Assembly: GCA_016903675.1 (NCBI GenBank)
Contig: JADQBA010000147.1
Location: forward strand, 1 to 21,136
DNA length: 21,136 nt
Reading direction: 5' to 3'
From: Stigonema ocellatum SAG 48.90 = DSM 106950
GTDB taxonomy: Bacteria > Cyanobacteriota > Cyanobacteriia > Cyanobacteriales > Nostocaceae
Shown: positions 15,172-21,136 of the stretch, piece after piece
How the letters are laid out: each line of letters starts with the position of its first letter
Numbering within the stretch: the first letter of the stretch is position 1
Notes under the pieces: model-generated
Database searches by the model: none
What the model saw: only the letters and a program-made list of their open reading frames with translations
What the model was told of the DNA's origin: nothing
Translations under genes and position numbers: made by a program

Positions 15172-15721
15172 GATGTTGGTAATCTACTCTTTTAGAGATA
15201 AAATAAAGCGAAAAAATTGATATTTACAAATCATTTAGGACTGCTTTATATCGTTGGTCAGCTTGGTTAAGACAAGGGGACGGTAGAACTTAGCTCCTAG
15301 CCAGGAGATCGACCCTTGCACCCTGTCCTAACTTTTTTGACTATTGCTATATCTCGAAGACATTAAATCTCCGAACAGTAATTTCGCGTATTCGAGGGAC
15401 TGAATGGTATTTATGAGCTAGTGACTTCTACTTGGAAGGCACAAATACTAAATTGAATTCTACAAAAAGAATACCAAAATACATTGCTAATAAATAAATA
15501 AATTTACCAGTATTGATTAAGTTTAGTTAAAGAAACAAAAGATTTTTTTTAAAAATACCTGAGAAATACATCAAAGATTGTGGACAAATTTGCGTAAATA
15601 TGCATTTAAAATAAGGTGACAGATACTCCTCCGCAGATTTTTGAAATATACGTAGGGTGGGCACTGCCCACCACATCCGGGTTATGGTGGGCTTGGGAGA
15701 GGTCTAGGACTTACTCATAAT
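15172..15721. other. AT-rich intergenic region with one folded segment
   Basis: There is no credible gene. On the plus strand CAAGGG (15273-15278) pairs with CCCTTG (15313-15318) around an inner CTCCT/AGGAG stem (15294-15298/15303-15307), followed by T6 at about 15333. The same segment lies in the leader or promoter region of the minus-strand phosphodiesterase gene. A degraded copy of the 13083-13137 palindrome is at 15641-15680. Confidence 0.5.
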
Positions 15722-16417
15722 TCATAATTCAGATGAAGAACTGCCGAAACGGTAGCCTTTGCCATATACGGTGTAAATCAATGGTATTTCACCCGCTATC
15801 TCTATCTTGCGGCGTAGTAGACGAATTAATGCTGCTATGACATTGCTACTAGGTTGTTCACCTTCTTTCCACAGATGTTGCAGAATCTGCATATGAGTCA
15901 GTAGCTGTCCTGAGTGTTCCATAAAGTATTGCAGCAACTGGCTTTCTTTTTCTGATAGTTCTATTATGCGTCCTTGGCGATAGGCCACTTGGTTGTCGCA
16001 ATCAAGTTCTAAATCAGCTACAGTCAGTCTCTGGGTAAGAGTACCATAAGTCTGGGAACCTGAACGACGCAACAAAGCACGAACTCGTGCTAGTAACTCC
16101 CGCAGTTCAAAAGGTTTAACTAAATAGTCGTCCGCACCAGCATCTAAACCTTCTACTCGGTCATTTAAAGTATCTTTGGCAGTGAGAAATAACACAGGTG
16201 TGCTTTTGCCTTGGCGTCGCAATTCCTGACAAATTTCCAACCCCGTTTTTACTGGCAACATCCAATCTAAAATGAGTAGGTCATAACTGCCTGCTTGTGC
16301 AAGTTGATTGCCACTTGTCCCATCATAGGCAACATCGACACTGTATCCCTCACGAGTTAGTACACGACTCAAGGGATCGGTTAGTTCAATTTCATCATCA
16401 ACTACCAAAATTCGCAA
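15722..16417 (-). CDS. rppA: OmpR-family response regulator, RppA-like
   Basis: A receiver domain with acidic pocket DDE, phospho-acceptor Asp in LLILDWMLP, conserved Thr in FLTAKD and Lys in YLVKPFE is followed by an OmpR/PhoB winged helix (LSEKESQLLQYF ... VYGKGYRFG). The sequence strongly resembles cyanobacterial RppA, which with the kinase RppB is linked to redox-dependent control of photosynthesis and pigment genes in Synechocystis. The TTG at 16417 gives the canonical start LRILVVDDE and a 231-residue protein; a longer frame from an ATG at 16465 would add 16 residues overlapping hisG and looks unlikely. No kinase gene is next to it: hisG is divergent, and a repeat-rich gap lies downstream. 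Confidence 0.85.
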   Translation of the reverse strand: MRILVVDDEIELTDPLSRVLTREGYSVDVAYDGTSGNQLAQAGSYDLLILDWMLPVKTGLEICQELRRQGKSTPVLFLTAKDTLNDRVEGLDAGADDYLVKPFELRELLARVRALLRRSGSQTYGTLTQRLTVADLELDCDNQVAYRQGRIIELSEKESQLLQYFMEHSGQLLTHMQILQHLWKEGEQPSSNVIAALIRLLRRKIEIAGEIPLIYTVYGKGYRFGSSSSEL

Positions 16418-16418
16418 T

Positions 16419-17060
16419 ATGCTTACTGTTGCATTACCGAAAGGGGAACTTCTCAAAAATAGCATCCGCCTGCTACAAGCTGTGGGATTGGACTTTAGTG
16501 CTTTTTTGGATTCAGGGAACCGCCAGCTACAGATTCCCGATGCTAGTGGGAAAGCAAAAGGGCTGCTGGTGCGGACGCAGGATGTGCCGGTTTATGTAGA
16601 ATATGGTCAGGCACAACTGGGTATTGTCGGTTACGATGTGCTACGAGAGAAAAAGCCACAAGTTGCCCAGTTGGTTGATTTACAGTTTGGGCATTGTCGA
16701 ATGTCGGTGGCGGTTAAGGAATCTAGTTCTTACCGTTTAGCATTGGAATTACCTCCTCATGGTCGAGTTGCTTCTAAGTATGTCAATTGCGCATGGGAAT
16801 TTTTCCACAGTCTCGATCTACCTGTAGAAATTGTACCTCTGTATGGTTCAGTGGAGCTAGGACCGATTACTGGTATGTCGGAAGCGATCGTGGATTTGGT
16901 TTCCACAGGGCGGACGTTGCGCGAGAATGGTTTGACTGAGATTGAAATCTTGTTTGAAAGTACGGCGCGGTTAATTGCCCATCCCCTGAGTTATCGTTTG
17001 AATACTGGTAATTTGCACAGTTGGGTTGAACAACTGCGATCGGCTATTGTGAGCCAATAA
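16419..17060 (+). CDS. hisG: ATP phosphoribosyltransferase, short form (HisG)
   Basis: The enzyme catalyses the first step of histidine synthesis, joining ATP and PRPP. The 213-residue product begins LTVALPKGELL, continues with LGIVGYDVL (about 67-75), and has the PRPP-binding loop DLVSTGRTLRENGL (159-172). The length and lack of a C-terminal regulatory domain mark the short form, which works as a hetero-octamer with HisZ (not in the window). Its ATG is 1 bp from the likely TTG start of the divergent response regulator, so the two must have overlapping promoters and leaders. No strong Shine-Dalgarno is visible. Confidence 0.92.
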   Translation: MLTVALPKGELLKNSIRLLQAVGLDFSAFLDSGNRQLQIPDASGKAKGLLVRTQDVPVYVEYGQAQLGIVGYDVLREKKPQVAQLVDLQFGHCRMSVAVKESSSYRLALELPPHGRVASKYVNCAWEFFHSLDLPVEIVPLYGSVELGPITGMSEAIVDLVSTGRTLRENGLTEIEILFESTARLIAHPLSYRLNTGNLHSWVEQLRSAIVSQ

Positions 17061-17107
17061 ATATACTGCTTTTCAATTGGGTGCTATACGTTAAAGATTT
17101 AGGGAAC

Positions 17108-17137
17108 CGCAGATGAACGCGGATGAACGCAGATGAA
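17108..17137. repeat. 10-bp tandem repeat (CGCAGATGAA)x3
   Basis: Three head-to-tail 10-mers, the middle one with a single change (CGCGGATGAA). Common intergenic repeat type in cyanobacteria. The gap 17061-17487 otherwise consists of the palindromes at 17142-17196, 17346-17374 and 17435-17480. Confidence 0.8.
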
Positions 17138-17141
17138 ATTG

Positions 17142-17196
17142 GTTTGTAGTTGCGCTTCAGCGCTCTTATCTGGGGCGCTGAAGCGCAACTACGAGC
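17142..17196. repeat. Palindromic repeat, third family member
   Basis: Arms 17142-17163 and 17175-17196 are complementary over 22 positions with two mismatches and share the GTAGTTGCGCTTCAGCGC core with 10084-10138 and 4962-5247. Confidence 0.85.
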
Positions 17197-17345
17197 CTTA
17201 TCAGCGGCCCAGACAGCAACATTATCTCCAATTAACTCTGCCATATTTAATTTTCTAGTTCAGATGCTGTCGCAATTTTACTTCTGTTTACTTGCGGGTG
17301 TCATCCCAATACTGTTTGGTTAAAGGTTGTTGGTGAAAATTTAAA

Positions 17346-17408
17346 CCCTGTAGAAGGCACGGCGTTCTACAGGGGTTATGTTGCACTAACTTGTTCCTGG
17401 GCTAGTAC
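17346..17408. repeat. Hairpin plus 43-bp direct repeat, copy 1
   Basis: CCCTGTAGAA (17346-17355) pairs perfectly with TTCTACAGGG (17365-17374). From 17366 to 17408 the sequence is repeated at 18699-18741 with about two changes. The two copies bracket the glycosidase remnant. Confidence 0.85.
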
Positions 17409-17434
17409 TCTGGCTAGTTAACTTTGATGGGTTT

Positions 17435-17480
17435 GTAGTAGTCCTGGGTTCTCAAAAATAGGAGGACCCAGGACTACTAC
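17435..17480. repeat. 15-bp-arm palindrome
   Basis: GTAGTAGTCCTGGGT at 17435-17449 is perfectly complementary to 17466-17480, with a 16-nt loop. It lies just downstream of the minus-strand glycosidase fragment stop (17488) and would form a hairpin in its 3' transcript. Confidence 0.8.
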
Positions 17481-17487
17481 GAACAAA

Positions 17488-18252
17488 TCATCGTGTTCTC
17501 TCCTTTGACCGCTCAATAAATGGGTTCGTTCCACACCGGAAGAAGTAGGGAAGAGTACCGACAGGAGAGTCCACCATTATGGTCTTCGGTCCATGGTAGT
17601 TTACGGCAGTGTTCTGCTCGTGCCAGCAGCCTGCTGGGATATATACCTCTCTTGAGGTTTTGCCTTGACTCACTACGGGAGCAACAAGGACATCTTCGCC
17701 AAGCAGCCACTCCTGATCCTGTGCTGCTGCCTGGGTATCATTAGGATAAACCAGCCAAAGGGGACGCGTGATAGGTATGCCTGTTGTACGAGCTTCTTGC
17801 CAGAGACGCTTGATCAAGGGGATTGCTTGCTGGTGTAATGCAGCTAGTTTAGCGAAGCTATCCAATGTGTCGTTGTCGAAGTCGTACGGCATGACGGTAC
17901 TTGACAGTCCGCTGTTGTGAACCCGAAAGAATGGGGTAAGAGCAGACCAAGCAGTCCAGCGCAGATAGAGTTCCTTGTCGGTTCTATTGGGATAGTTTAA
18001 ATAGCCGCCGATATCGGTTGTAAAGCCATATGCACCGCCGATACCCCGATTGAGCATGTCGGTGGTCAAACTAGCCAGCCCCGACGAGCGGGAGAAGTCG
18101 GCGGTTTCATCCCCTGGGAAATTCCCTGCCTCGAACCCAGCCGAGCCACTATAGCCACTGCGAACGTACGAGAAGAGTTCTCGCTCAGGGTGAGCTTGCC
18201 GATACTGGTCTAAAATAGTACGCGTTATGATTTTCATACATGGATTCAGCAA
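17488..18252 (-). pseudogene. GH31 glycoside hydrolase, C-terminal remnant
   Basis: The 254-residue frame matches only the C-terminal third to half of glycoside hydrolase family 31 enzymes (alpha-glucosidase/sulfoquinovosidase type): FSYVRSGYSG, FPGDETADFSRSSGL (the Asp48 acid/base equivalent), YGFTTDIGGY, TPFFRVHNS, ITRPLWLVYPND, LLGEDVLVAPV and LPYFFRCGTNPF. DFSR...GL followed by DIGGY resembles YihQ-like enzymes. The catalytic nucleophile region and the whole N-terminal domain are missing: homology ends at about residue 8, and no continuation is found upstream. Immediately before it (18243-18256) is a sequence identical over 13 bases to the MITE end at 5004/5216. It cannot be an active hydrolase alone. 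Confidence 0.8.
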
Positions 18253-18601
18253 CGCCCCGTAATTTGCTACGAGATGGCAACTGATAAGTACCTATGCAAA
18301 AATATTTATACATTTTCAATGATGCTTGATTAAGCTGAAACCCTTGCTATAAGCTTGTTGCAATCGATTTATTGCAACAAAAAATGTATATTTTTTTGCA
18401 TGAGTACTTATCATGTCTAGTGTAATTTTTAATTATTACCACTGACATAGATATCTGGCATAGATATCTGGTGACACTGTTGCACGCTGAGCAGTTTTCC
18501 AAAGTAATCTTTTTGACGAGAAAAAATTTCTCAAGACACAATATCAAAGATAGAGGTGTTAGGTTAAATTAACTTTTAAATTAAGTTTAAGAATCCCCAT
18601 T

Positions 18602-18672
18602 TTCAATAGACATCTCCCCCAAATGATGTAGGGGCGTATTGCAATACGCCCCTACCAAGGGTTGTAGACAAC
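18602..18672 (-). repeat. Dispersed repeat, reverse copy of 1715-1785
   Basis: The reverse complement matches about 1715-1785 closely, including the perfect 28-nt palindrome (18628-18655) and the ACAACCCTTGG and GAGATGTCTATTGA flanks. Confidence 0.85.
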
Positions 18673-18698
18673 TGTGTAGAACCCATAAATTTACGGGC

Positions 18699-18741
18699 TC
18701 TACAGGGGTTATGTTGCACTAACTTGTTCCTAGGCTAGTAC
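18699..18741 (+). repeat. 43-bp direct repeat, copy 2
   Basis: Matches 17366-17408 with about two differences; both run from CTACAGGGGTTATG to GGCTAGTAC. It ends 8 nt before the stop codon of the channel gene. Confidence 0.85.
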
Positions 18742-18748
18742 CACAGAA

Positions 18749-20434
18749 TTAAAATCTCGGTGGTTCGTTGCGATTGCCTTTAAAAGAAGCAAGTAATTCT
18801 CGCACTTGTTCTGCGGCAATATCGCGTCCGCCTAAACCAAAAGCGAGGGCAATTGCTACAGCGATCGCACCCAACAACAATCCAAACGCCAAGTTAACAA
18901 TACTGCTGGCAACACCAATTTGTTGCAGTGCCATTGCCGAGACAAAAGCAATAATTGCTATCCGTGCGATTTGTCCTAGAATTTGGGCTTGGCGATCGCC
19001 AGAACTGGTAATGATGTTAAACGCCAGATTTGCTAGGAACAGTCCCACAGCAAACACGATCAATCCAGCCAAAATCCGACCAAAAATCACTACAATACCG
19101 CTAACTAATGCAGTTAACGCCGCAATATTCAAGATATCAATAGCAGCGACGGTGGCAAAGAGCATGATACCCACCAGTACCACAATGCCCGCAATTTCTG
19201 AAGGTGTGCGGCTTGTCGCCGTTGCTGTGGCTGCATCCTGTGGCGGTGTTCTGGGTCTTATTCTTTGTGGTAAACCAAGGACAGCAAAAATGTTGTTAAA
19301 GCCAAGACTAGAGAGTATGTTAGTAACGAGATCCGCTACAAACCTTCCGAGGAAGTAAGCCACAATCAACACCAACGCCGCTGTGAAAATGGCGGGGAGG
19401 GCGTTGAGGATTTGCTGCAGCATGGAGATCGCCGGCACGGAAATCGCATCAATCCGCAAAGCATTGAGTGCGGAGATGGCTACAGGAATCAAAATCAAAA
19501 CATAGACAACAGTGCCAATAATTCCCGAAAGCGATTGCCCAGAGGTTGTTTGTCGCAAACCGAAGCGAGCACCTAGGCGATCGCTCCCCGCCGATGCCAA
19601 CAAATTGGTCACAATCCGCCGGACTATGGTAGCCAGTAGCCAGCCTGCTGCTGCAATCAGCACCGCTGCTAGGATGTTCGGCAGAATTGAGAGAATTTGT
19701 GTAATCAGAGTCTGTACAGGTAGTAGTGCCTGATTGAGCTCTAGGGCATTGAGAATCGGCAACAAAAACAGTAAAAAGATGAACCAATAAAGGGCATTGC
19801 CAATGGTATCAGCTAGAGACAATTGGTTTATTGCAGGCGCTCTGGTAACATCAGGTTGCTGATTTAACCTTTCATCAATCCTCAAGAAGCGCAGTCCCCG
19901 TGTTGTCAGCAGCTTGACAACTGTTGCTATCAACCAAGCGACTGCAAACAGAATTCCCGCACCCACCAACTTGGGTATAAACCCAACGACTTGATTGAGG
20001 AAAGTGTCCAGGGGACCAGAAACTGCTCGCAAATTTAGTGCCTGTAAAACGGCAACTACGGTAAATAGGACGATGATCCAATAAACAAAGCCAGAAATGA
20101 CGTTCTCTACTTGGGGCAAGTCTCTATTATCTGCACCTCCCATTACTCCGGTAGCAATGCGGTTATCTATATTAGTGCGGTTGAGAATTCCCCGCACGAT
20201 GCCAGAAGCGATGGACGCAATCACCAAACCCACCACCAAAATCGCCAGTGCGGCAAGCAAAGTGGGAATAAAACTAATCAACTGTGTAATCAGTTGTCCC
20301 AAATAGTTCACAGAGGCATCAACAGCTTGCCTTGGTTGCATAGCCCCTTCTGCTTGAGCTAGTATCTGCTGCCCCATAATTCCTACATGACTAAAGTGCA
20401 GACTTGTGGTTATTTCTTGCAAAATTCCATTCAT
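18749..20434 (-). CDS. Mechanosensitive-channel-related protein with repeated conserved TM-helix units
   Basis: The protein (561 residues from the ATG at 20434) is almost entirely membrane helices arranged as about five repeats of the type 'I-P-x-L-L-A-A-L-x-I-L-V-V-G-x-x-I-A' followed by an amphipathic segment and a second helix, the conserved TM-helix repeat of cyanobacterial MscS-related proteins (PF05552). Repeat starts are recognisable at FIPTLLAALAIL, FIPKLVGAGILF, ILPNILAAVLIA, ALPAIFTAALVL and FGRILAGLIVFA. There is no MscS beta-barrel domain; the C-terminus ends in a short Gly-rich helix and basic tail. It probably sits in the plasma membrane and may respond to osmotic stress. An upstream TTG at 20488 is possible but less likely. 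Confidence 0.82.
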   Translation of the reverse strand: MNGILQEITTSLHFSHVGIMGQQILAQAEGAMQPRQAVDASVNYLGQLITQLISFIPTLLAALAILVVGLVIASIASGIVRGILNRTNIDNRIATGVMGGADNRDLPQVENVISGFVYWIIVLFTVVAVLQALNLRAVSGPLDTFLNQVVGFIPKLVGAGILFAVAWLIATVVKLLTTRGLRFLRIDERLNQQPDVTRAPAINQLSLADTIGNALYWFIFLLFLLPILNALELNQALLPVQTLITQILSILPNILAAVLIAAAGWLLATIVRRIVTNLLASAGSDRLGARFGLRQTTSGQSLSGIIGTVVYVLILIPVAISALNALRIDAISVPAISMLQQILNALPAIFTAALVLIVAYFLGRFVADLVTNILSSLGFNNIFAVLGLPQRIRPRTPPQDAATATATSRTPSEIAGIVVLVGIMLFATVAAIDILNIAALTALVSGIVVIFGRILAGLIVFAVGLFLANLAFNIITSSGDRQAQILGQIARIAIIAFVSAMALQQIGVASSIVNLAFGLLLGAIAVAIALAFGLGGRDIAAEQVRELLASFKGNRNEPPRF

Positions 20435-20559
20435 ATTTTTTTGAGTTAATTTCAGGCTTTCTAGAAGAAGATACAGGGTGTATCCCAATGCGTGAAAAAA
20501 TACCTGACGACTAAAGTCGCAGCACTTTCACAAAGTCCCTCCAAGCAAGAACTCTTGGG

Positions 20560-20677
20560 CCAACTCCAGCAAAGACGCACTCGCCTTCTGGACTGGACTC
20601 ACCGCCTACGCGGACTTATATAAACCCTGCGGCGGCAGAGAGAAGTTCTGTTCGCGTAGTGTCTTTGCTGGAGTTGG
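20560..20677. repeat. Inverted repeat with 17-bp perfect arms
   Basis: CCAACTCCAGCAAAGAC at 20560-20576 is perfectly complementary to 20661-20677; the 84-nt interior (CGCCTACGCGG... region) is itself typical cyanobacterial repeat DNA. The region 20489-20954 shows no gene and presumably holds the channel gene's promoter. Confidence 0.8.
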
Positions 20678-20954
20678 CGAGTTTCCTGCTCCCTGGAAAC
20701 TTCCGAGCTTTGTTTGACAAGCCGCCAGATGAACAGTCTGATGGCTATTCGCGATCAGGGGATGCTCCCAAGATACAGAAATTTATCCTGTTCATGAAAT
20801 AATTCGTTGTCAATAATACTTCTTTATGTATTTATATTCAACCTTCATTAGTCTTCAATTATATATTTATGAATTCTTTATTCAGAAAAGCCAAAAAATG
20901 TCATAACAATCAAAAAATTAGGACTTACACATTGACAGAAATCATCAGATGTGG

Positions 20955-21119
20955 ATTAGAGGATGTTTTCAAAGTCCAAGCGTGATGTATCAAATACTTT
21001 TAGATAGAACTAAATCCCCCTTAAAAAGGGGGACTTTGATTCCACCTCCCCCCTTTTTAATTCGGGTTAGTTCCGATCAATAAGTGCTTCGATACCGCCA
21101 ACAACTTTTCAAACAACCT
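20955..21119 (+). repeat. 165-bp dispersed direct repeat, copy 2
   Basis: Second copy of 4378-4541, same orientation. The main changes are in the poly-C/poly-T palindrome right arm and near 20977. After the shared CAACCT end (21114-21119) it diverges, and the window ends before showing whether a gene follows as at copy 1. Confidence 0.85.
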
Positions 21120-21136
21120 GTTAGCTGACATCTTGC

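Larger units (their letters stand above)
18253..18748. other. Non-coding gap with repeat DNA
   Basis: No gene is supported. It holds an AT-rich stretch (18290-18600), the reverse copy of the dispersed repeat (18602-18672, palindrome 18628-18655), a hairpin TGTAGA...TCTACA at about 18675-18704 with an inner CCCATAAATTTACGGG, and the second copy of the 43-bp direct repeat (18699-18741). Confidence 0.6.

Noticed and set aside
16418..16465. Longer response-regulator start at 16465
   Set aside because: It would add 16 residues unlike any receiver domain start and overlap hisG; the canonical start is at 16417.
1..21136. CRISPR array, tRNA or rRNA genes
   Set aside because: No regularly spaced repeat-spacer pattern and no cloverleaf or rRNA core sequence was seen; the tandem arrays present are short simple repeats.

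Overview
The window looks like chromosomal DNA from a filamentous, probably heterocyst-forming (Nostocales-type) cyanobacterium. The evidence is scattered HIP1 octamers (GCGATCGC, for example near 2696, 9940, 10940, 12690, 12935), a Ycf51-family gene, an RppA-like response regulator, a short-form hisG, and intergenic DNA packed with the small palindromic and tandem repeats typical of these genomes. No tRNA, rRNA, CRISPR array or phage module was recognised.

Layout. At 1-1944 one small gene lies on the minus strand, for a double-glycine-leader (bacteriocin-like) peptide, surrounded by AT-rich and repeat-rich DNA. At 1945-4118 a TTG-initiated YaaW-family gene overlaps an O-antigen-ligase-family membrane protein gene. 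At 4378-4541 there is a 165-bp repeat whose second copy lies at 20955-21119; it abuts the ribosome binding site of a small secreted Cys-rich protein. At 4962-5247 a palindromic repeat is split by a 213-bp MITE that has a visible 8-bp target duplication.

At 5310-9413 lies the most interesting locus. It is a fused type II restriction-modification gene: an Eco57I-like N6-adenine methyltransferase joined to the N-terminal domain of a BsuBI/PstI-family endonuclease. An IS200/IS605-type element of about 1.55-1.58 kb interrupts it between the two endonuclease domains. The element carries an HNH-less IscB relative (IsrB-like; PLMP and split RuvC domains) preceded by a hairpin-dense segment that looks like its omega (HEARO) RNA. 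The catalytic endonuclease domain resumes intact at about 8850-8876 and has a good internal Shine-Dalgarno/ATG (8896-8909), so methylase and nuclease may now be separately made.

At 9505-12744 the order is Ycf51, then a translationally coupled pair: an iron-containing (GldA-like) dehydrogenase and a class I/II aminotransferase. At 13303-15171 (minus) is a secreted type I phosphodiesterase/nucleotide pyrophosphatase. At 15722-17060 an RppA-like response regulator and hisG are head to head with start codons about 1 bp apart. At 17488-18252 (minus) is a 5'-truncated GH31 glycosidase remnant lying between two 43-bp direct repeats. At 18749-20434 (minus) is a multi-TM, MscS-related channel-type protein with repeated conserved TM-helix units.

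Most protein genes look like ordinary chromosomal genes. The mobile and repeat fraction is where the window departs from the ordinary: one RNA-guided-nuclease element inside a defence gene, one MITE inside a palindrome, and several dispersed palindromic families.
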